Assembly: GCA_034509425.1 (NCBI GenBank)
Contig: JAVTVJ010000047.1
Coordinates: 558,001-622,000, forward strand
Length of the DNA stretch: 64,000 nt
Direction of reading: 5' to 3'
From: Eopsaltria australis
Taxonomy: Eukaryota; Chordata; Aves; Passeriformes; Petroicidae
The notes beneath the pieces are model-generated. The model was given only the letters and a program-made list of their open reading frames with translations. It searched no databases and had not been told where the DNA came from. Positions 54,101-62,310 of the stretch are shown here, piece by piece (the stretch's first letter is position 1; every line of letters begins with the position of its first letter). Position numbers and translations under genes: made by a program.

Positions 54101-54831
54101 CACACTGAAAAAAGGTAAAACACATATAGCTACCTTTTATTTTTACTACCCTTTCTCTCTTTCATGGTGGGAGGGGTGGGCTGGGGCACAGAGGGCATAC
54201 CTCACATCCATAATCAATTCTTCTTCCCCCTCTCAGTATCTTTTTCATTGGAACTAAGGCACTACAGGTAAAGAGATAATATCTACCACACTACATTTAT
54301 TTTGGTCAAACCTATTTCTTCAGGTATCACTACATTATCAATACACATCTCTACACTGTTGAAATATTTGCACATTAAAAAGATGTGAGATTCACAGGCT
54401 TCATTAAGGTTTCTCCTGTGAATGACCACAAATTAGACTATGAAACCTTGAATCCTCCAGATTTCTTCCCACGGGACTATTATTGTCCAACAGCACTTGC
54501 TCTTCTGCATTCGGGAGAAATTAAAGCTGGAATTAAATGACAGAATTTTTTTCTCTTGGTAAGTAAATGATTATTACTTCCTTTAAAAAAAACCTAGTAT
54601 CAAAGCATAAAGAAATCAGAAATTGACAGGGTTTTAAAGTTTGTCTTAAAACCCTCAAAGTTGGCTATCCATACAAATATTCTGTAAAGGTAACAATCCA
54701 ATTATTTAAAATTTTATCACCTTCTCCAGTTTTTCCACACGTTCATTCACATCAGCAGGCATCCACGTATCTTCACCTTGTAGATCTTTTAGCAGCTTGC
54801 AACTCTCTTTCTTCTCACAACTAATTTTGGC
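7747..54831 (-). CDS. CWF19L2: CWF19-like protein 2, spliced gene, exons 2-18 (N-terminus missing)
   Basis: Seventeen exons on the minus strand join in frame with GT/AG introns to encode 882 residues followed by TAA. Human CWF19L2 is about 894 residues, so with a short missing exon 1 the length fits. In order, the product has a Lys-rich charged N-terminus (window residues 1-153), a conserved block ending in the motif IVAERYG (about 185-223), a long Ser/Lys/Glu-rich low-complexity region (224-464), a conserved helix-like stretch (465-525), the DLVKNEKM block (568-613), a CwfJ domain 1 of HIT-like type with CPYC and [11 protein letters not shown] (about 660-775), and CwfJ domain 2 (776-882) ending in [11 protein letters not shown]. 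The Cwf19 family is nuclear; S. pombe Cwf19 and human CWF19L2 belong to spliceosomes of the intron-lariat stage. Identity rests on recalled family sequence, not on a search. No stop, frameshift or broken splice site was found, so the gene looks intact. The promoter and start codon lie outside what I could find. Confidence 0.95.
7888..8776 (-). other. CWF19L2 intron 17
   Basis: This is a GT/AG intron of 889 bases; nothing else was recognised in it. Confidence 0.8.
8777..8878 (-). CDS. CWF19L2: CWF19L2 exon 17
   Basis: This is a 102-nt, phase 0 exon of 34 codons. It encodes [20 protein letters not shown] followed by [11 protein letters not shown], the diagnostic centre of CwfJ domain 2. The donor is gtattgcta and the acceptor is gcatgtgtag. 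Confidence 0.97.
8879..10733 (-). other. CWF19L2 intron 16
   Basis: This is a GT/AG intron of 1855 bases. Plus-strand open frames near 10.0-10.45 kb are AT-rich chance frames. No repeat family was recognised. Confidence 0.8.
10734..10814 (-). CDS. CWF19L2: CWF19L2 exon 16
   Basis: This is an 81-nt, phase 0 exon of 27 codons. It encodes [20 protein letters not shown] followed by SKDIRKS, at the start of CwfJ domain 2. The donor gtaagtaat is near consensus and the acceptor is cattttacag. Confidence 0.96.
10815..12155 (-). other. CWF19L2 intron 15
   Basis: This is a GT/AG intron of 1341 bases with an AT microsatellite close to its 5' end; otherwise nothing was recognised. Confidence 0.8.
12093..12123. 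repeat. (AT)n microsatellite next to exon 15 donor
   Basis: This is a nearly perfect AT dinucleotide run of about 31 bases. It lies about 32 nt downstream, on the gene strand, of the exon 15 donor at 12155. Confidence 0.95.
12156..12311 (-). CDS. CWF19L2: CWF19L2 exon 15
   Basis: This is a 156-nt, phase 0 exon of 52 codons. It encodes [20 protein letters not shown] followed by [14 protein letters not shown], the most conserved part of CwfJ domain 1. The donor is gtacatgaa and the acceptor is ctttaatcag. An (AT)n tract begins about 30 nt into the downstream intron. Confidence 0.97.
12312..16364 (-). other. CWF19L2 intron 14
   Basis: This is a 4053-base intron. Apart from the GC-rich block at 12990-13460, it is AT-rich unique-looking sequence. 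Confidence 0.8.
12990..13460. other. GC-rich unexplained block in intron 14
   Basis: This is about 470 bases of noticeably higher G+C than the flanks, with CTG/CAG-rich words such as CCTGCTGGGGCTCTGG. Short open frames exist on both strands, but none is recognisable and no splice sites frame them. A decayed mobile element is possible. Confidence 0.4.
16365..16481 (-). CDS. CWF19L2: CWF19L2 exon 14 (HIT-like core)
   Basis: This is a 117-nt, phase 0 exon of 39 codons. It encodes [20 protein letters not shown], the HIT-like histidine-bearing core of CwfJ domain 1, followed by DEDIWEEIQ. The acceptor gcttttcctag is good. The donor gtctgctga is far from consensus, so this junction may depend on enhancers (inference). 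Confidence 0.96.
16482..18073 (-). other. CWF19L2 intron 13
   Basis: This is a 1592-base intron, one third of which is the sense-oriented ERVL-like LTR. A TATATA/TATCTG-rich stretch follows at about 17350-17490. Confidence 0.85.
16813..17349 (-). mobile_element. ERVL-like solo LTR in intron 13, sense to CWF19L2
   Basis: The sequence from TGTCATGGCTTAACC to AAAACCAGGATA is recognised as the widespread avian LTR family whose sense strand begins TG-CCTGGTTT-GGCTGG. Here it lies on the minus strand. A homopurine and GATGATGAT/AACAACAAA tract sits inside (16960-16986). The site corresponding to the TATA region (about 17080-17096) reads GGATAAATTC on the sense strand and looks decayed. No clear target-site duplication remains (ctcca versus ccctg), and no viral coding sequence is attached. 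Confidence 0.8.
18074..18286 (-). CDS. CWF19L2: CWF19L2 exon 13 (start of CwfJ domain 1)
   Basis: This is a 213-nt, phase 0 exon of 71 codons. It encodes [13 protein letters not shown], then a basic/acidic helix. It then opens the CwfJ domain with [20 protein letters not shown], where the Cys-x-x-Cys pair is a family hallmark. The donor is gtaagaaaa and the acceptor is gtatcttttcag. Confidence 0.96.
19183..19226. repeat. 22-bp tandem duplication
   Basis: CTTAATTACTTTATTCAACT followed by two bases occurs twice head to tail. The first 20 bases are identical between copies. Confidence 0.9.
19958..20240 (-). mobile_element. CR1 LINE 3' fragment in intron 12
   Basis: The plus strand shows AGAATGGTTTAGGTTGAAAG, ACTTTAAAGATCACC, and 'ccccatccagcctgctcttg' through 'ttgctccatccctc', the reverse complement of a CR1 3' UTR. 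It is moderately diverged and runs in the same direction as the gene. Confidence 0.88.
24904..24947. repeat. 22-bp tandem duplication
   Basis: The unit AAAAACTGCCCTGCATTTCA plus TT is repeated once with a single G-to-A difference. Confidence 0.95.
27001..27138 (-). CDS. CWF19L2: CWF19L2 exon 12
   Basis: This is a 138-nt, phase 0 exon of 46 codons. It encodes [20 protein letters not shown] and ends in FMRMASK, an almost invariant block of the Cwf19 family. The exon's first codon is an internal ATG and not an initiator. The donor is gtaaggtgt and the acceptor is ttgcttccag. Confidence 0.96.
27139..28395 (-). other. CWF19L2 intron 11
   Basis: This is a 1257-base intron with only the (TTA)n repeat recognised. 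Confidence 0.8.
27970..27990. repeat. (TTA)n microsatellite
   Basis: Six consecutive ATT/TTA units are followed by an ATC variant, in intron 11. Confidence 0.85.
28396..28521 (-). CDS. CWF19L2: CWF19L2 exon 11
   Basis: This is a 126-nt, phase 0 exon of 42 codons. It encodes [17 protein letters not shown] and later GGRRKQQM, both conserved in the family. The donor gtaagtttt is near consensus and the acceptor is ctgacacag. A 12-kb intron, the longest that is complete here, separates it from exon 10. Confidence 0.94.
35871..35918. repeat. (CA)n microsatellite
   Basis: This is a CA-rich tract with interruptions (acac, atac, atgc) and a pure core of seven CA units near 35901-35916, in intron 10. 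Confidence 0.9.
36244..36555 (-). mobile_element. CR1 LINE 3' fragment in intron 10
   Basis: On the plus strand this reads TTTGGAAGGGACCTTAAAGA, then a typical CR1 run of 'gggacacctcccactag', 'ttgctcaaggcc' and 'tccacaacctccctg' elements. It is therefore a CR1 3' UTR on the minus strand with its 3' end near 36244. The terminal short-repeat tail is reduced to 'tagaattaga'. Confidence 0.9.
37594..37655 (+). mobile_element. CR1 LINE 3' tail in intron 10
   Basis: GTTGTTGGACTAGATGTTCA, then TAAGTCCCTTCC and a degenerate ATTCTRT-like end, match the CR1 3' terminus in plus orientation. It lies 1 kb from the opposed CR1 copy at 36244-36555. Confidence 0.65.
38576..38609. repeat. 17-bp perfect tandem duplication
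   Basis: CACTGTAAAAGCTATAT occurs twice without change, directly abutting. Confidence 0.95.
39000..39485. other. Unexplained block with overlapping open frames in intron 10
   Basis: The sequence is less AT-rich than its surroundings and is open for 80-100 codons on both strands (for example 39311-39003 minus and 39058-39300 plus). No domain, splice context or repeat family was recognised, so it is not called a gene. Confidence 0.3.
40525..40614 (-). CDS. CWF19L2: CWF19L2 exon 10
   Basis: This is a 90-nt, phase 0 exon of 30 codons. It encodes [19 protein letters not shown], matching the conserved 'LA.QL..QLE.A.K.KE' helix. The donor gtgagtggg is strong and the acceptor is tctttgaag. Confidence 0.93.
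40615..41767 (-). other. CWF19L2 intron 9
   Basis: This is a 1153-base intron with a CA-type repeat; nothing else was recognised. Confidence 0.8.
40991..41028. repeat. Imperfect (CA)n/(CATA) repeat
   Basis: The tract alternates CATACA and CACACA with one CCTTT interruption, in intron 9. Confidence 0.8.
41768..41861 (-). CDS. CWF19L2: CWF19L2 exon 9
   Basis: This is a 94-nt exon that completes the split arginine codon and ends in phase 0. It encodes the conserved [20 protein letters not shown] stretch. The acceptor is tgttttacag. Upstream bases remain open for a few codons in the same frame, but the splice phase with exon 8 and the family alignment both place the boundary at 41861. The donor is gtaatggct. 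Confidence 0.94.
44021..44038. repeat. Poly(A) run
   Basis: This is an uninterrupted A run of about 18 bases in intron 8. It could be the tail of an unrecognised retroelement, but no element body was seen to its left. Confidence 0.8.
44103..44700 (+). repeat. GC-rich repeat-like block, possible diverged LTR
   Basis: This is a block clearly richer in G+C than the surrounding intron 8. Its left part (GGCTGGATGGGATGGAATTT, about 44127) looks like the 5' portion of an avian ERVL-like LTR, but the match decays quickly. It contains a 136-codon open frame on the plus strand (44137-44547) and overlapping frames on the minus strand, none with a recognised domain. A degraded mobile element is the likeliest origin. 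Confidence 0.35.
45467..45610 (-). other. Candidate LTR-derived cassette exon between CWF19L2 exons 8 and 9
   Basis: This 144-nt segment on the gene strand has a good pyrimidine-rich acceptor (ttctttcttacatgcttatgtcag region, just above 45610) and a usable donor AAG|gtatta. Its length is 48 codons exactly, and it is open in the phase 2 frame imposed by exon 8, so inclusion would add 48 residues without a shift. Most of it (about 45511-45603) resembles an ERVL-like LTR read in antisense. Exons 8 and 9 join correctly without it, in line with the human protein. It is probably not part of the main transcript. Confidence 0.25.
45511..45603 (+). mobile_element. ERVL-like LTR fragment
   Basis: The segment reads as part of an avian LTR. 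The stretch GATAACACACCAGTGTTTTG (45555-45574) resembles, with changes, the sense strand of the LTR at 16813-17349 in this same window, and both are followed by a (G/C)TTGTTGCTAA-like run. Only about 90 bases are recognisable. It lies antisense to CWF19L2 and overlaps the candidate cassette exon. Confidence 0.55.
46527..47248 (-). CDS. CWF19L2: CWF19L2 exon 8 (large disordered exon)
   Basis: This is the largest exon: 722 nt, 240 codons plus two bases of a split codon. It starts [17 protein letters not shown], which is conserved. It continues as roughly 220 residues rich in Ser, Lys, Glu and Asp with almost no aliphatic core, so probably disordered and fast-evolving. Two short points resemble the human protein: a KFL(K/R)PS(E/D)D motif and a FQKPGED segment. 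The acceptor is cttttcttttag and the donor is gtattctatg, a moderate site. The AG left at the 3' end joins A of exon 9 to give arginine. Confidence 0.94.
47548..47663 (-). CDS. CWF19L2: CWF19L2 exon 7
   Basis: This is a 116-nt exon that completes the split codon from exon 6 and ends in phase 0. It encodes the conserved [17 protein letters not shown] stretch followed by [11 protein letters not shown]. The donor is gtaagggtc and the acceptor is tctactttag. Confidence 0.95.
47664..48816 (-). other. CWF19L2 intron 6
   Basis: This is a 1153-base phase 1 intron. A 79-codon minus-strand open frame (48130-47891) lies inside it but has no recognised homology and no fit to the exon phases. Confidence 0.8.
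48817..48910 (-). CDS. CWF19L2: CWF19L2 exon 6
   Basis: This is a 94-nt exon that enters in phase 0 and leaves one base of a split codon. It encodes the highly conserved [18 protein letters not shown] segment. The donor is gtaaacagc and the acceptor is ctgttttag. The split valine codon is completed by exon 7. Confidence 0.95.
48911..50025 (-). other. CWF19L2 intron 5
   Basis: This is a 1115-base intron in which nothing was recognised. Confidence 0.8.
50026..50145 (-). CDS. CWF19L2: CWF19L2 exon 5
   Basis: This is a 120-nt, phase 0 exon of 40 codons. It begins [14 protein letters not shown], matching the conserved 'DEWM..DFMS.KT' block, then continues as a Lys/Glu-rich probable helix ending in QELEQ. 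Several AG dinucleotides sit at the acceptor; the one after ttttaaag keeps phase 0 and restores the conserved REEWM, so it was chosen. Confidence 0.93.
50146..52389 (-). other. CWF19L2 intron 4
   Basis: This is a 2244-base intron with a CR1 fragment in its middle. Confidence 0.8.
51115..51385 (-). mobile_element. CR1 LINE 3' fragment in intron 4
   Basis: The plus strand carries GGACCTTAGATGGTCATCTG, GAGGGATGGAGATTCCACAA and 'ctctggtcctgtctctcggca', all familiar CR1 3' UTR elements in reverse complement. It is old and diverged. The open frame of about 70 codons overlapping its left edge is not a gene. Confidence 0.85.
52390..52497 (-). CDS. CWF19L2: CWF19L2 exon 4
   Basis: This is a 108-nt, phase 0 exon of 36 codons. 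It starts [10 protein letters not shown], matching the family's 'DEWVE' segment, and is acidic and Ser-rich. The donor is gtgagcagg and the acceptor is tctctttttag. The C-terminal part is poorly conserved, as expected for a disordered linker. Confidence 0.88.
52498..53902 (-). other. CWF19L2 intron 3
   Basis: This is a 1405-base intron. The region 53030-53520 is less AT-rich but no family was recognised. Confidence 0.75.
53903..54022 (-). CDS. CWF19L2: CWF19L2 exon 3 (poly-lysine segment)
   Basis: This is a 120-nt, phase 0 exon of 40 codons. It begins [19 protein letters not shown] and ends DDLLDSSS. The same Lys-rich run is typical of CWF19L2 and probably acts as a nuclear localisation or RNA-contact segment (inference). 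The donor is gtaagtaag, close to consensus; the acceptor is acttgtag. Confidence 0.93.
54023..54720 (-). other. CWF19L2 intron 2
   Basis: This is a 698-base intron; nothing else was recognised. Confidence 0.8.
54721..54831 (-). CDS. CWF19L2: CWF19L2 exon 2
   Basis: This is a 111-nt, phase 0 exon of 37 codons. It contains the conserved stretch [19 protein letters not shown], which matches the N-terminal GEDTWM..DVNER block of CWF19L2. The acceptor is tcgtcttag and the donor is gtgataaaat, a weak site. The reading frame is open at its 5' end with no plausible initiator, so at least one more coding exon must precede it. Confidence 0.93.
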
Positions 54832-57800
54832 CTAAGACGAACAGAGAAAAAAAAATAACCAGATGGAGCTCAGCAGCATTTCCTTACAGACACACCTCTG
54901 CAAGCCACACTGACACAACCACACATAATGTTAAGAATTGCATTTCAGGCTTCAGAATGTTCCTGCCTTTCTGGTTATGGAGATAAAACTAGAAATACTT
55001 TTACAACTTCTTCTGAAAAAAAAAACAATCATTGCTAACAGTTTCAGTTCCTAAAAAGGATTTTTATAAGCCACATCAGTATTTTTTTTCAGCCTCTGAA
55101 GTTTATTATGTTCAGCATAAACATGACTTTCAGAAGCAAGTTTACTGAAGTATAACTAGTCTTTAGGAAATTCTTTATCCTATATATCATATGCCATATA
55201 TCACCATACCCTGATTAAACAGAGGAAAAGTAGTTTATATTATCACAACCTTAATTTTGTGTTAGATAAGTCTTGCAAATTTTAACGTCCTTTTTGGGAT
55301 TTTTGTCTATTTAAGGTGTTTCTTTTAAAATAACTAAAATCAAAACAAAAACTAAAGGCAGAGTTTGGAATTCTTATCCTTAAAGAGCAGCTTTTACCAG
55401 AAAGTGTTGTCAAACATAAGCCAAGGGAACACATATATGTTTTAAAAAGACCAATGTTTAAAACAAACAAATAAAAAAGTCCCAGGAGATTAGACAACAG
55501 CTGAGGTCTTTCCTCCTGGCCAGCTATCAGATCTCCAGATCCAAGCCCGTGCACTACATCACACAGTAACCTCCCTACCACAAATTTTTTATTTTTTTGA
55601 TATGGCCAAGAAGGAAATCTGCAGCTTTTGTCCTGACAGAAAACAATGCTTGCAGGAAGATGATCAGTACACTATAAGGGTACAAAGAACAGAAATCTAT
55701 GCCAAAAAATAAGATTAAAAGGTCTTTTTAAAAAAGTGCTAACTCACAAGATAGAACTGCTGCTGTGTTTTTGAACATTAGCATTAGCATATTGAAAGTG
55801 GCACAATGAACTAAAAAAAAAAAAAAAGCCCACTACATCACTACATATCTATGCCCAAACAAAACACCCTTTTAAACCTTCATTGTCTACTTTCTTAGCA
55901 GCTCCACATGATAAACTTTCTAATGTACTTAAATGTAAGCAAAGCAAGACTGCTACCCAGGCTTCTTGATTTTAAACAAAGGAATATTGTAAATAAACCA
56001 AAAAATAATACAAATCAGCTTGAATAAAGAGGCCAAGACTGAAACTTCTGTCTCTAGTATGAAGCTGACAGTCTACAAAGGTGAATGCTACCTCTTAAAA
56101 TTCAAAAGGCAGGCATAAAGAACGAATGAGTTAGGAACACATTCAGACATCTATTCCAACATCAAAACATTTTCTAGTTTATAAGTAAACAAAAGAATAA
56201 ACAGGAATACACTTCAGTGAGAGTGAAATAGCTCAATCACAATATAACATCACTAAAACCACCCAGGACTCAAAAATGCAGGTCCATTTCCTCAACTTCT
56301 CCATGATCTAGAGAGATAACCCTGGCCACTCTAAGACATCTGGGACAACACTCTTGAAAATTCAAGCAGAAATAGATCATTCTAATAGATATTCTCTTCT
56401 ACTCCATATAGACATATTTTTGTCCTAAGAATATGTTAATCTGACTTAAACAAAGTAAGTAAACATGCCACATTTTTGGACAAGTGAAGGATAATAACCT
56501 CAGCTATGCAACTCACAAAATGTCTACAAGCCACAGACTCCAAACTTAAGCTTATAACTGCAACAGAGATGCAACAGTGGAGATCAAGGGAACCTGAATA
56601 TAGCTCTAGATGGAAAAAATTAAAAGAAAAAAAAAAAACAGACTCCAAGCTTGTTTGCTCCACAAGCAAACACAAAATAAGTTGCCAACATGTAAGCTGA
56701 AAAAAAGGACAGGTTTTCTGCATATTCCATTTCACTTTTCATTGAGAAAGAACTACATCTGGAGTCAACAGCTCCCTTCCACCCCTTTTGCAGTTCTCAG
56801 GCCCATAAATCTATAAATGCCACAAATAAAGGCCAATCAAAATCAGCTTGTTAATATGTCTTCATTGTGTATGCTCTCTGCCTGTCATGGAAGATTTAGC
56901 CTCATACCATTTCCTATAATAACAAGTATATTTTAAACAACATTACTATTTTCTTCATGCTACCAAAGTTACAAAGCAACATTGCATAAAATGAAGTAAT
57001 ATTATAAGTAAGGTACAAACTGAGCTTTTATACTTTTTATTAGATCTAAAAATAAACAGAAAAATGAAGGCAAGTTTTTCAGTAATTGAGATACATCATA
57101 CTAATAAAAGAGGTGGATCATCATTTTGGCTGAAGTACACAAATACTCATTTAGAACACAGATTGACTAGAAATCATCATCAGACTGCAGATTGCTGTCT
57201 CCTGAATACTAAATGAAACATGATTGGGCAAGATGAATGTGTAGTGGCAGATTGACCACCAGGCTGTTAAAAAGAGAAAGACACAAACAAAGGCATCAGA
57301 TGGAAGTGTGTGTCTCCTAGACAAAGATACAAAATACAGAAGATTCTTAACGATATATCTATGCAAGTTCAAATAAAAAGAAAGAAAAAAGAAAAAAAAT
57401 GCCACCTAGAGATCTAAAAGTATGAAAGAAGTTATAATTTCACTTAAATTATCATTTTAACATGACTAGAAAGTTAGCAGCAATACCCTCTAAATCTTTC
57501 TATCTCTAAACTCTAGCTCCCTCAAATTAGAGTATCAATTTTTTTACTGTTCATGATGCTTTCCCCTCACACACATACAATTACTTCAAGTGGAAGTGAG
57601 GTGGAAAATCTGCCTACACTACTTCATTAGCTGCAAAACTTACCTTTATATTCTACTTTTCTTTTCAAAAGCTGCAGGGCTTACTAGCGTGTAATAAAAT
57701 GTAAAAAGGAAAGAAAAACTAATTAATTCCCCTGTCAGACTTACCATTCTATCTATGAGGACCAACTCTAATAGTTTCACATCTGTCAACCCACAGGAGT

Positions 57801-60800
57801 CCAAGCATTTAATTCACATTAAGGTTCATTAATACTTATCACACCACAGGAATATCCAATAATTTATACTTTCCCCTTTACAAATGAGGTACATTTTAGG
57901 TCACCACAGCAATATTTTTAATTTTTTTCTCCATAAATACTGGATGATACATTTCTGAAATACCTCTATCTCAAAAGTAACGCATTAATTATGAAAATGC
58001 TTGTGCATGGACACATGAACACATTATGAGCAACAACCTGTCAAGAAGGGCAAGCATCATGCTACACTATACACTTCTGCAACACCCTAATAAAATTGCT
58101 CATGGTCTCCTCTGCAACAGAAACAAGGTGAAGTCAGAGGCTGGCAAGGCACTCTGCAAGGTCTGTTGCTGAGGTGCTATAAAAACAGTAATTATTCTAC
58201 AGCACTATGTCAGCATTTTTCACCATGGTTGAAGGGAGACAAATTTTGCAGTCTTTACAACAACTAGGCAAAAGGGGCTTGAATTTCACAGATCCATCTG
58301 AATGTGGGAGGAAACTAAGTTCAAGGAAAGTGCTTTCTGGTTTCCATCAAGCAGGTCATCAAGGCCAGCCCACCCAGTAGCTGACAACACTATCTACCAA
58401 ATGAAGAATAAAATTTGTGCCAAAGCAGCCTGTAATACACTGCAGATGCAAAACCCAAAAGCTATAAAAATTACATCATGCCACACCAGGAAGAAGCAGA
58501 AAAGATCAAAGACTCTGCCAACAGCCAAGTTATAGGTCACACAATAAATGGAGCTTGCTACACAGCAACTCCTCAAGGATGTCCAGAACGGGTGGAGGGA
58601 TGCCACCTAAGGCTAAAAATTCCCTCCTCAGTTCACAGAAACCCTGACCAACACTCTTTCCTGAACTCAACTCTATTTACTGTTTCAGCTCTCATGAAGG
58701 CCAGGGAAAGCTTTCCATACCACTACAAAGACCTTGCAATTTTCTACCTATAACGGTGGTCAGCCTCTGGTTCTTTAAATGATAATTACCATGATTCAAT
58801 AGTCAGCTTGCTCATCCAAAAGAAGAAAAATTCCCTTTTTCTCCGCAAGCAATCAGAAGAAAATCTACAGCACATCAGATGACAAAAACATGCAAAAGAG
58901 AGAGCACCAAAGCTATCCTGGCTACCTGCCACTGAAGGGCAGGGCTCCATTCCCACACCTCTCCTCTCTGAACTGTCCCTCACGTGTTCCCACCACCTTA
59001 CCCACCCAGGCCTGTTCCTGCATTCCAATCTCTGGCAAAGTCACTTCCAGAACCACCCCAACACAAAATGAACTTCACTAAAAGCACGGTGCATCTTAAA
59101 AGTTGCCACTCCAGCAAGGTCATCGAGGCCACCAGTTTAAGCACAAAAAAACAAGGGGAAAAAGTTCATTCTGGGGAAAAGAAGCATGGAAAAAACTTCC
59201 TTTCAGCAACAGCTTTCTGGCAGGAAAGCTCAAAAAATCTAACACCTAGTCAGTCCTTCAGATAATCAACATAAGGCAATCAAAATATCTGCAATGAGCT
59301 TCTCTTTCTAATTTCAGGATCATCGCCCATGCTATCATACAAACCACTCCACTGTTTTAACTGTTTTGATAATCTACTATCATCAGAAAGGCTGCTGTGG
59401 CATGTATTACCCTCCCAGTTTCCATCACCCTAAAGCTCAGGGACAGAGAGCCCTGGTTACGTGAGTTCCTCCAGGGAACTTGTACATACCCTTCTCTGCA
59501 GTTCTGATGCTTTTATACCAATTCTCTGTCTGAATACACACTTATTTTTGTGAATGCTTAGATTATTTTTCTAGTCTCAATATTCCAATTATTGCTACAT
59601 CCACAAAGATTTCCTAAGGAGGACAGCAGTGGAAACACAAGAGAGTTCAGCTTCCACCCAAACTTGGCAACTTGCAACTGAGTCAGAGAGCTGCCTGAAC
59701 CACCACCGCCTCCACACACAGCTTTGCCAACTGGAGATATCACCACTCTCGTCATTTTCACCTGCCAAAAGGCACAGAAGAAAGGTCACTGAAGCAACTA
59801 TCACTTCAATCACTTCAATCAAGCTTCTTGTGATCAATAATCAAAAGTCAGTCATGATTTAAAGAACAGCCTGCAGGAGATTCAGCCTTCAGTCAGAAAC
59901 ATCTGGGAGGAGCAGCAGCTCTACTGGCACAAGTGCAGACACAACAGATAAACAGAAGCTACTTCTGCTAGGAAACCACAAACAGGTATTTCGTGTTAAT
60001 GTAGGACCTCTCCACTCCTGTGGCAAAGCAAGCTCCAGAGGAAGGTCTTACAGAACATAACAATGAAGACATCTGTCTTCATCACTGTCCTTCAAAAATG
60101 ACCTGTCCCTTCAAAGATACTGCTGCAAAAATGCACAGAGGTGCTTTGACAAAAATCTGAACATCTTTCTAGAAAAGGCAGTATTCATTTCTCAGTACCA
60201 TACCTCTTCTAATTTAACAGACTGAAGAGCTGAAGTGCTTATTTCCTTCAACAGATAAAGTCAGGGATGTAACACTTCATGAAGAATTTGAACGGGAAAG
60301 AACAAAAAGGGGGTGCTCAGTACTACAGCACAGAAGCAACTCTAACTCCTGACAGAGATACATTTTGCTACTAATTTCAGCCTAAGGAGAGACTTCCGTA
60401 ATTTTCCACTGAAAACTGCAATGCAAAACACTGCCAAGCACTCCATCACCTCAGCAAATACCGATCACTGCAAAAAAGCCAACTGTTAGGCTTTTAGGAG
60501 GAAATACCTGATCACACTTCACCAGAAAAACCTGCTGATTTCACAGCTTCTTTAGAGCTCTAATACTCTAAAATCAGTGATACTGTTATACGCTGTGGGT
60601 TGGTTTGGTTTTGTTTTTTAATATTAAGTTTTATTTTCAAAGCAAATGAAACAAAAAATGTAAACCAAAATTGAAGGGGAAGTCAAAGTCAAAAGTATCA
60701 AACAAAAATAATGGCTTGCAAATCTCAAATCAATTTTTTCAGAAATATAAATAAGTAAAACTAAACACGTAATTTCTTGTTTGTACAATGAACTTGATTT

Positions 60801-61721
60801 ATGGTATCAATTTATTTTCATTGTTTCAATAATATACATTATTTGACTGAGGTCTTATTTACCTACACTCAATTTCCAATCTGTCAGTAATCCTTAAAAA
60901 TTAAAAGGCAGGATTTTCTGCACAAGGAATGGTCAAATCAAATCACCCTCAGAGGCCAAGGAGTGAAAGACTCAAAGTTCATAGAAAAAACCCCAAGTAA
61001 CAGAAGAGTCACCCTAAAATATAAAAACACCATATGATACCACAGATTCAAGAATAATCCAATATTTGAAGTCTTGATAGTTTTTACCAAGAAAATAAGT
61101 GTTCACATCTAGGAAAAAATACACATCCCTGCATTTACCAAAATAACCCATCAGGTTATTTTCTTGCTGTGAACTTGTAAACCAAAATAGCAGTGTCACA
61201 AACTATCATGCTCATCAAAACAAGATGCTATTTCTGAAGCTTAATAACAATTTGCATGTCAACATTTAATTATTTGATTACTGATCACTATCATAAACAT
61301 TACCAGCCGCTGGGTTTTATCAGTGCAGTTTGGAAGACAGACTACACAAATAAAAGAATACACTTTCAAAATTTAGAAGAGAAATCTTGATCAATGAATT
61401 GTGTGGCATGTTGGTTCATCAAAAGAAGTGCAAGTTCAATATTTCATAACAAAAAGCTCCTTAAGGTGAATTGGCTGAACATCTCATCTTTCCAGAAACA
61501 GAAATGCTGAAGTACAGTTATTTCTGCAAACTTCTCAGATTACTAGAAGCAAAGACTACACAGCTTTCCAACTGTCTTTCCCAAAGTAAAAGGCTTCCAG
61601 GATTACCAATTAACTGTCTTAACTACATTAGACAGCTGTGATAAGTTCCTGCAAATCTGTGCTGCCTTTCTAATCAAACCATATTGAGAAAAAGTCTTGC
61701 AATAGTGTTCTTCCAGTTCTG

Positions 61722-62310
61722 TTCATAGAGTCATTAAACATCCTGAGTTGGAAGGGGCCCACAAGGATCATCAAAGTCCAGCTCCTGGCCCTGCACAGGA
61801 CAACCCCAGGAGCCACACCCTGTGCCTGAGATCATTGTCCAAATCCTTCCTGAATTCTGACAGGCTGCTGCTGTGACCACTTCCCTGGGGAGACTGTTCC
61901 AGTGCCCAGCCACCCTCTGGGTGAAGAACCTTTCCCCCAGTATCCAACCTAAACCTCCCCTGACACAGCTTCAGGCCATTCCCTCAAGTCCTATCACTGG
62001 TCACCAGAGAGAAGAGATGAGTGCCTGCCCCTCTTCTCCCTCTCTTGAGGAAGCTGCAGTCTGCAATAAGGTCTCCCCTCAGTCTCCTCTTTTCTACACT
62101 GAACCAGCCAAGTGCCCTCAGTCAGTCCTCATACAGCTGCAGCCTCCAAGCCCTTCACCGTATTTGTGGCCCTCCTCTGGACACTCTCCAATAGTTTAAT
62201 GTCTTTCTTACACTGTGGCACCCAAAACTGCTCACAGGACTCAAGATGAGGCCACCCCAGTGCAGAACAGAGCTGGACAATCCCCTCCCTTGCCCGGCTG
62301 GCTGTTCCAC
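61722..62310 (-). mobile_element. CR1 LINE 3' fragment
   Basis: On the minus strand the 5' part encodes remnants of the end of a CR1 reverse-transcriptase frame, including HLESCEQFW and [16 protein letters not shown]. This is followed by the CR1 3' UTR, ending near 61722 with a 'ccaactcagg'-like tail. It is the longest CR1 copy in the window, 5'-truncated as is usual, and lies in intron 1 of CWF19L2 in the same orientation as the gene. Confidence 0.9.
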
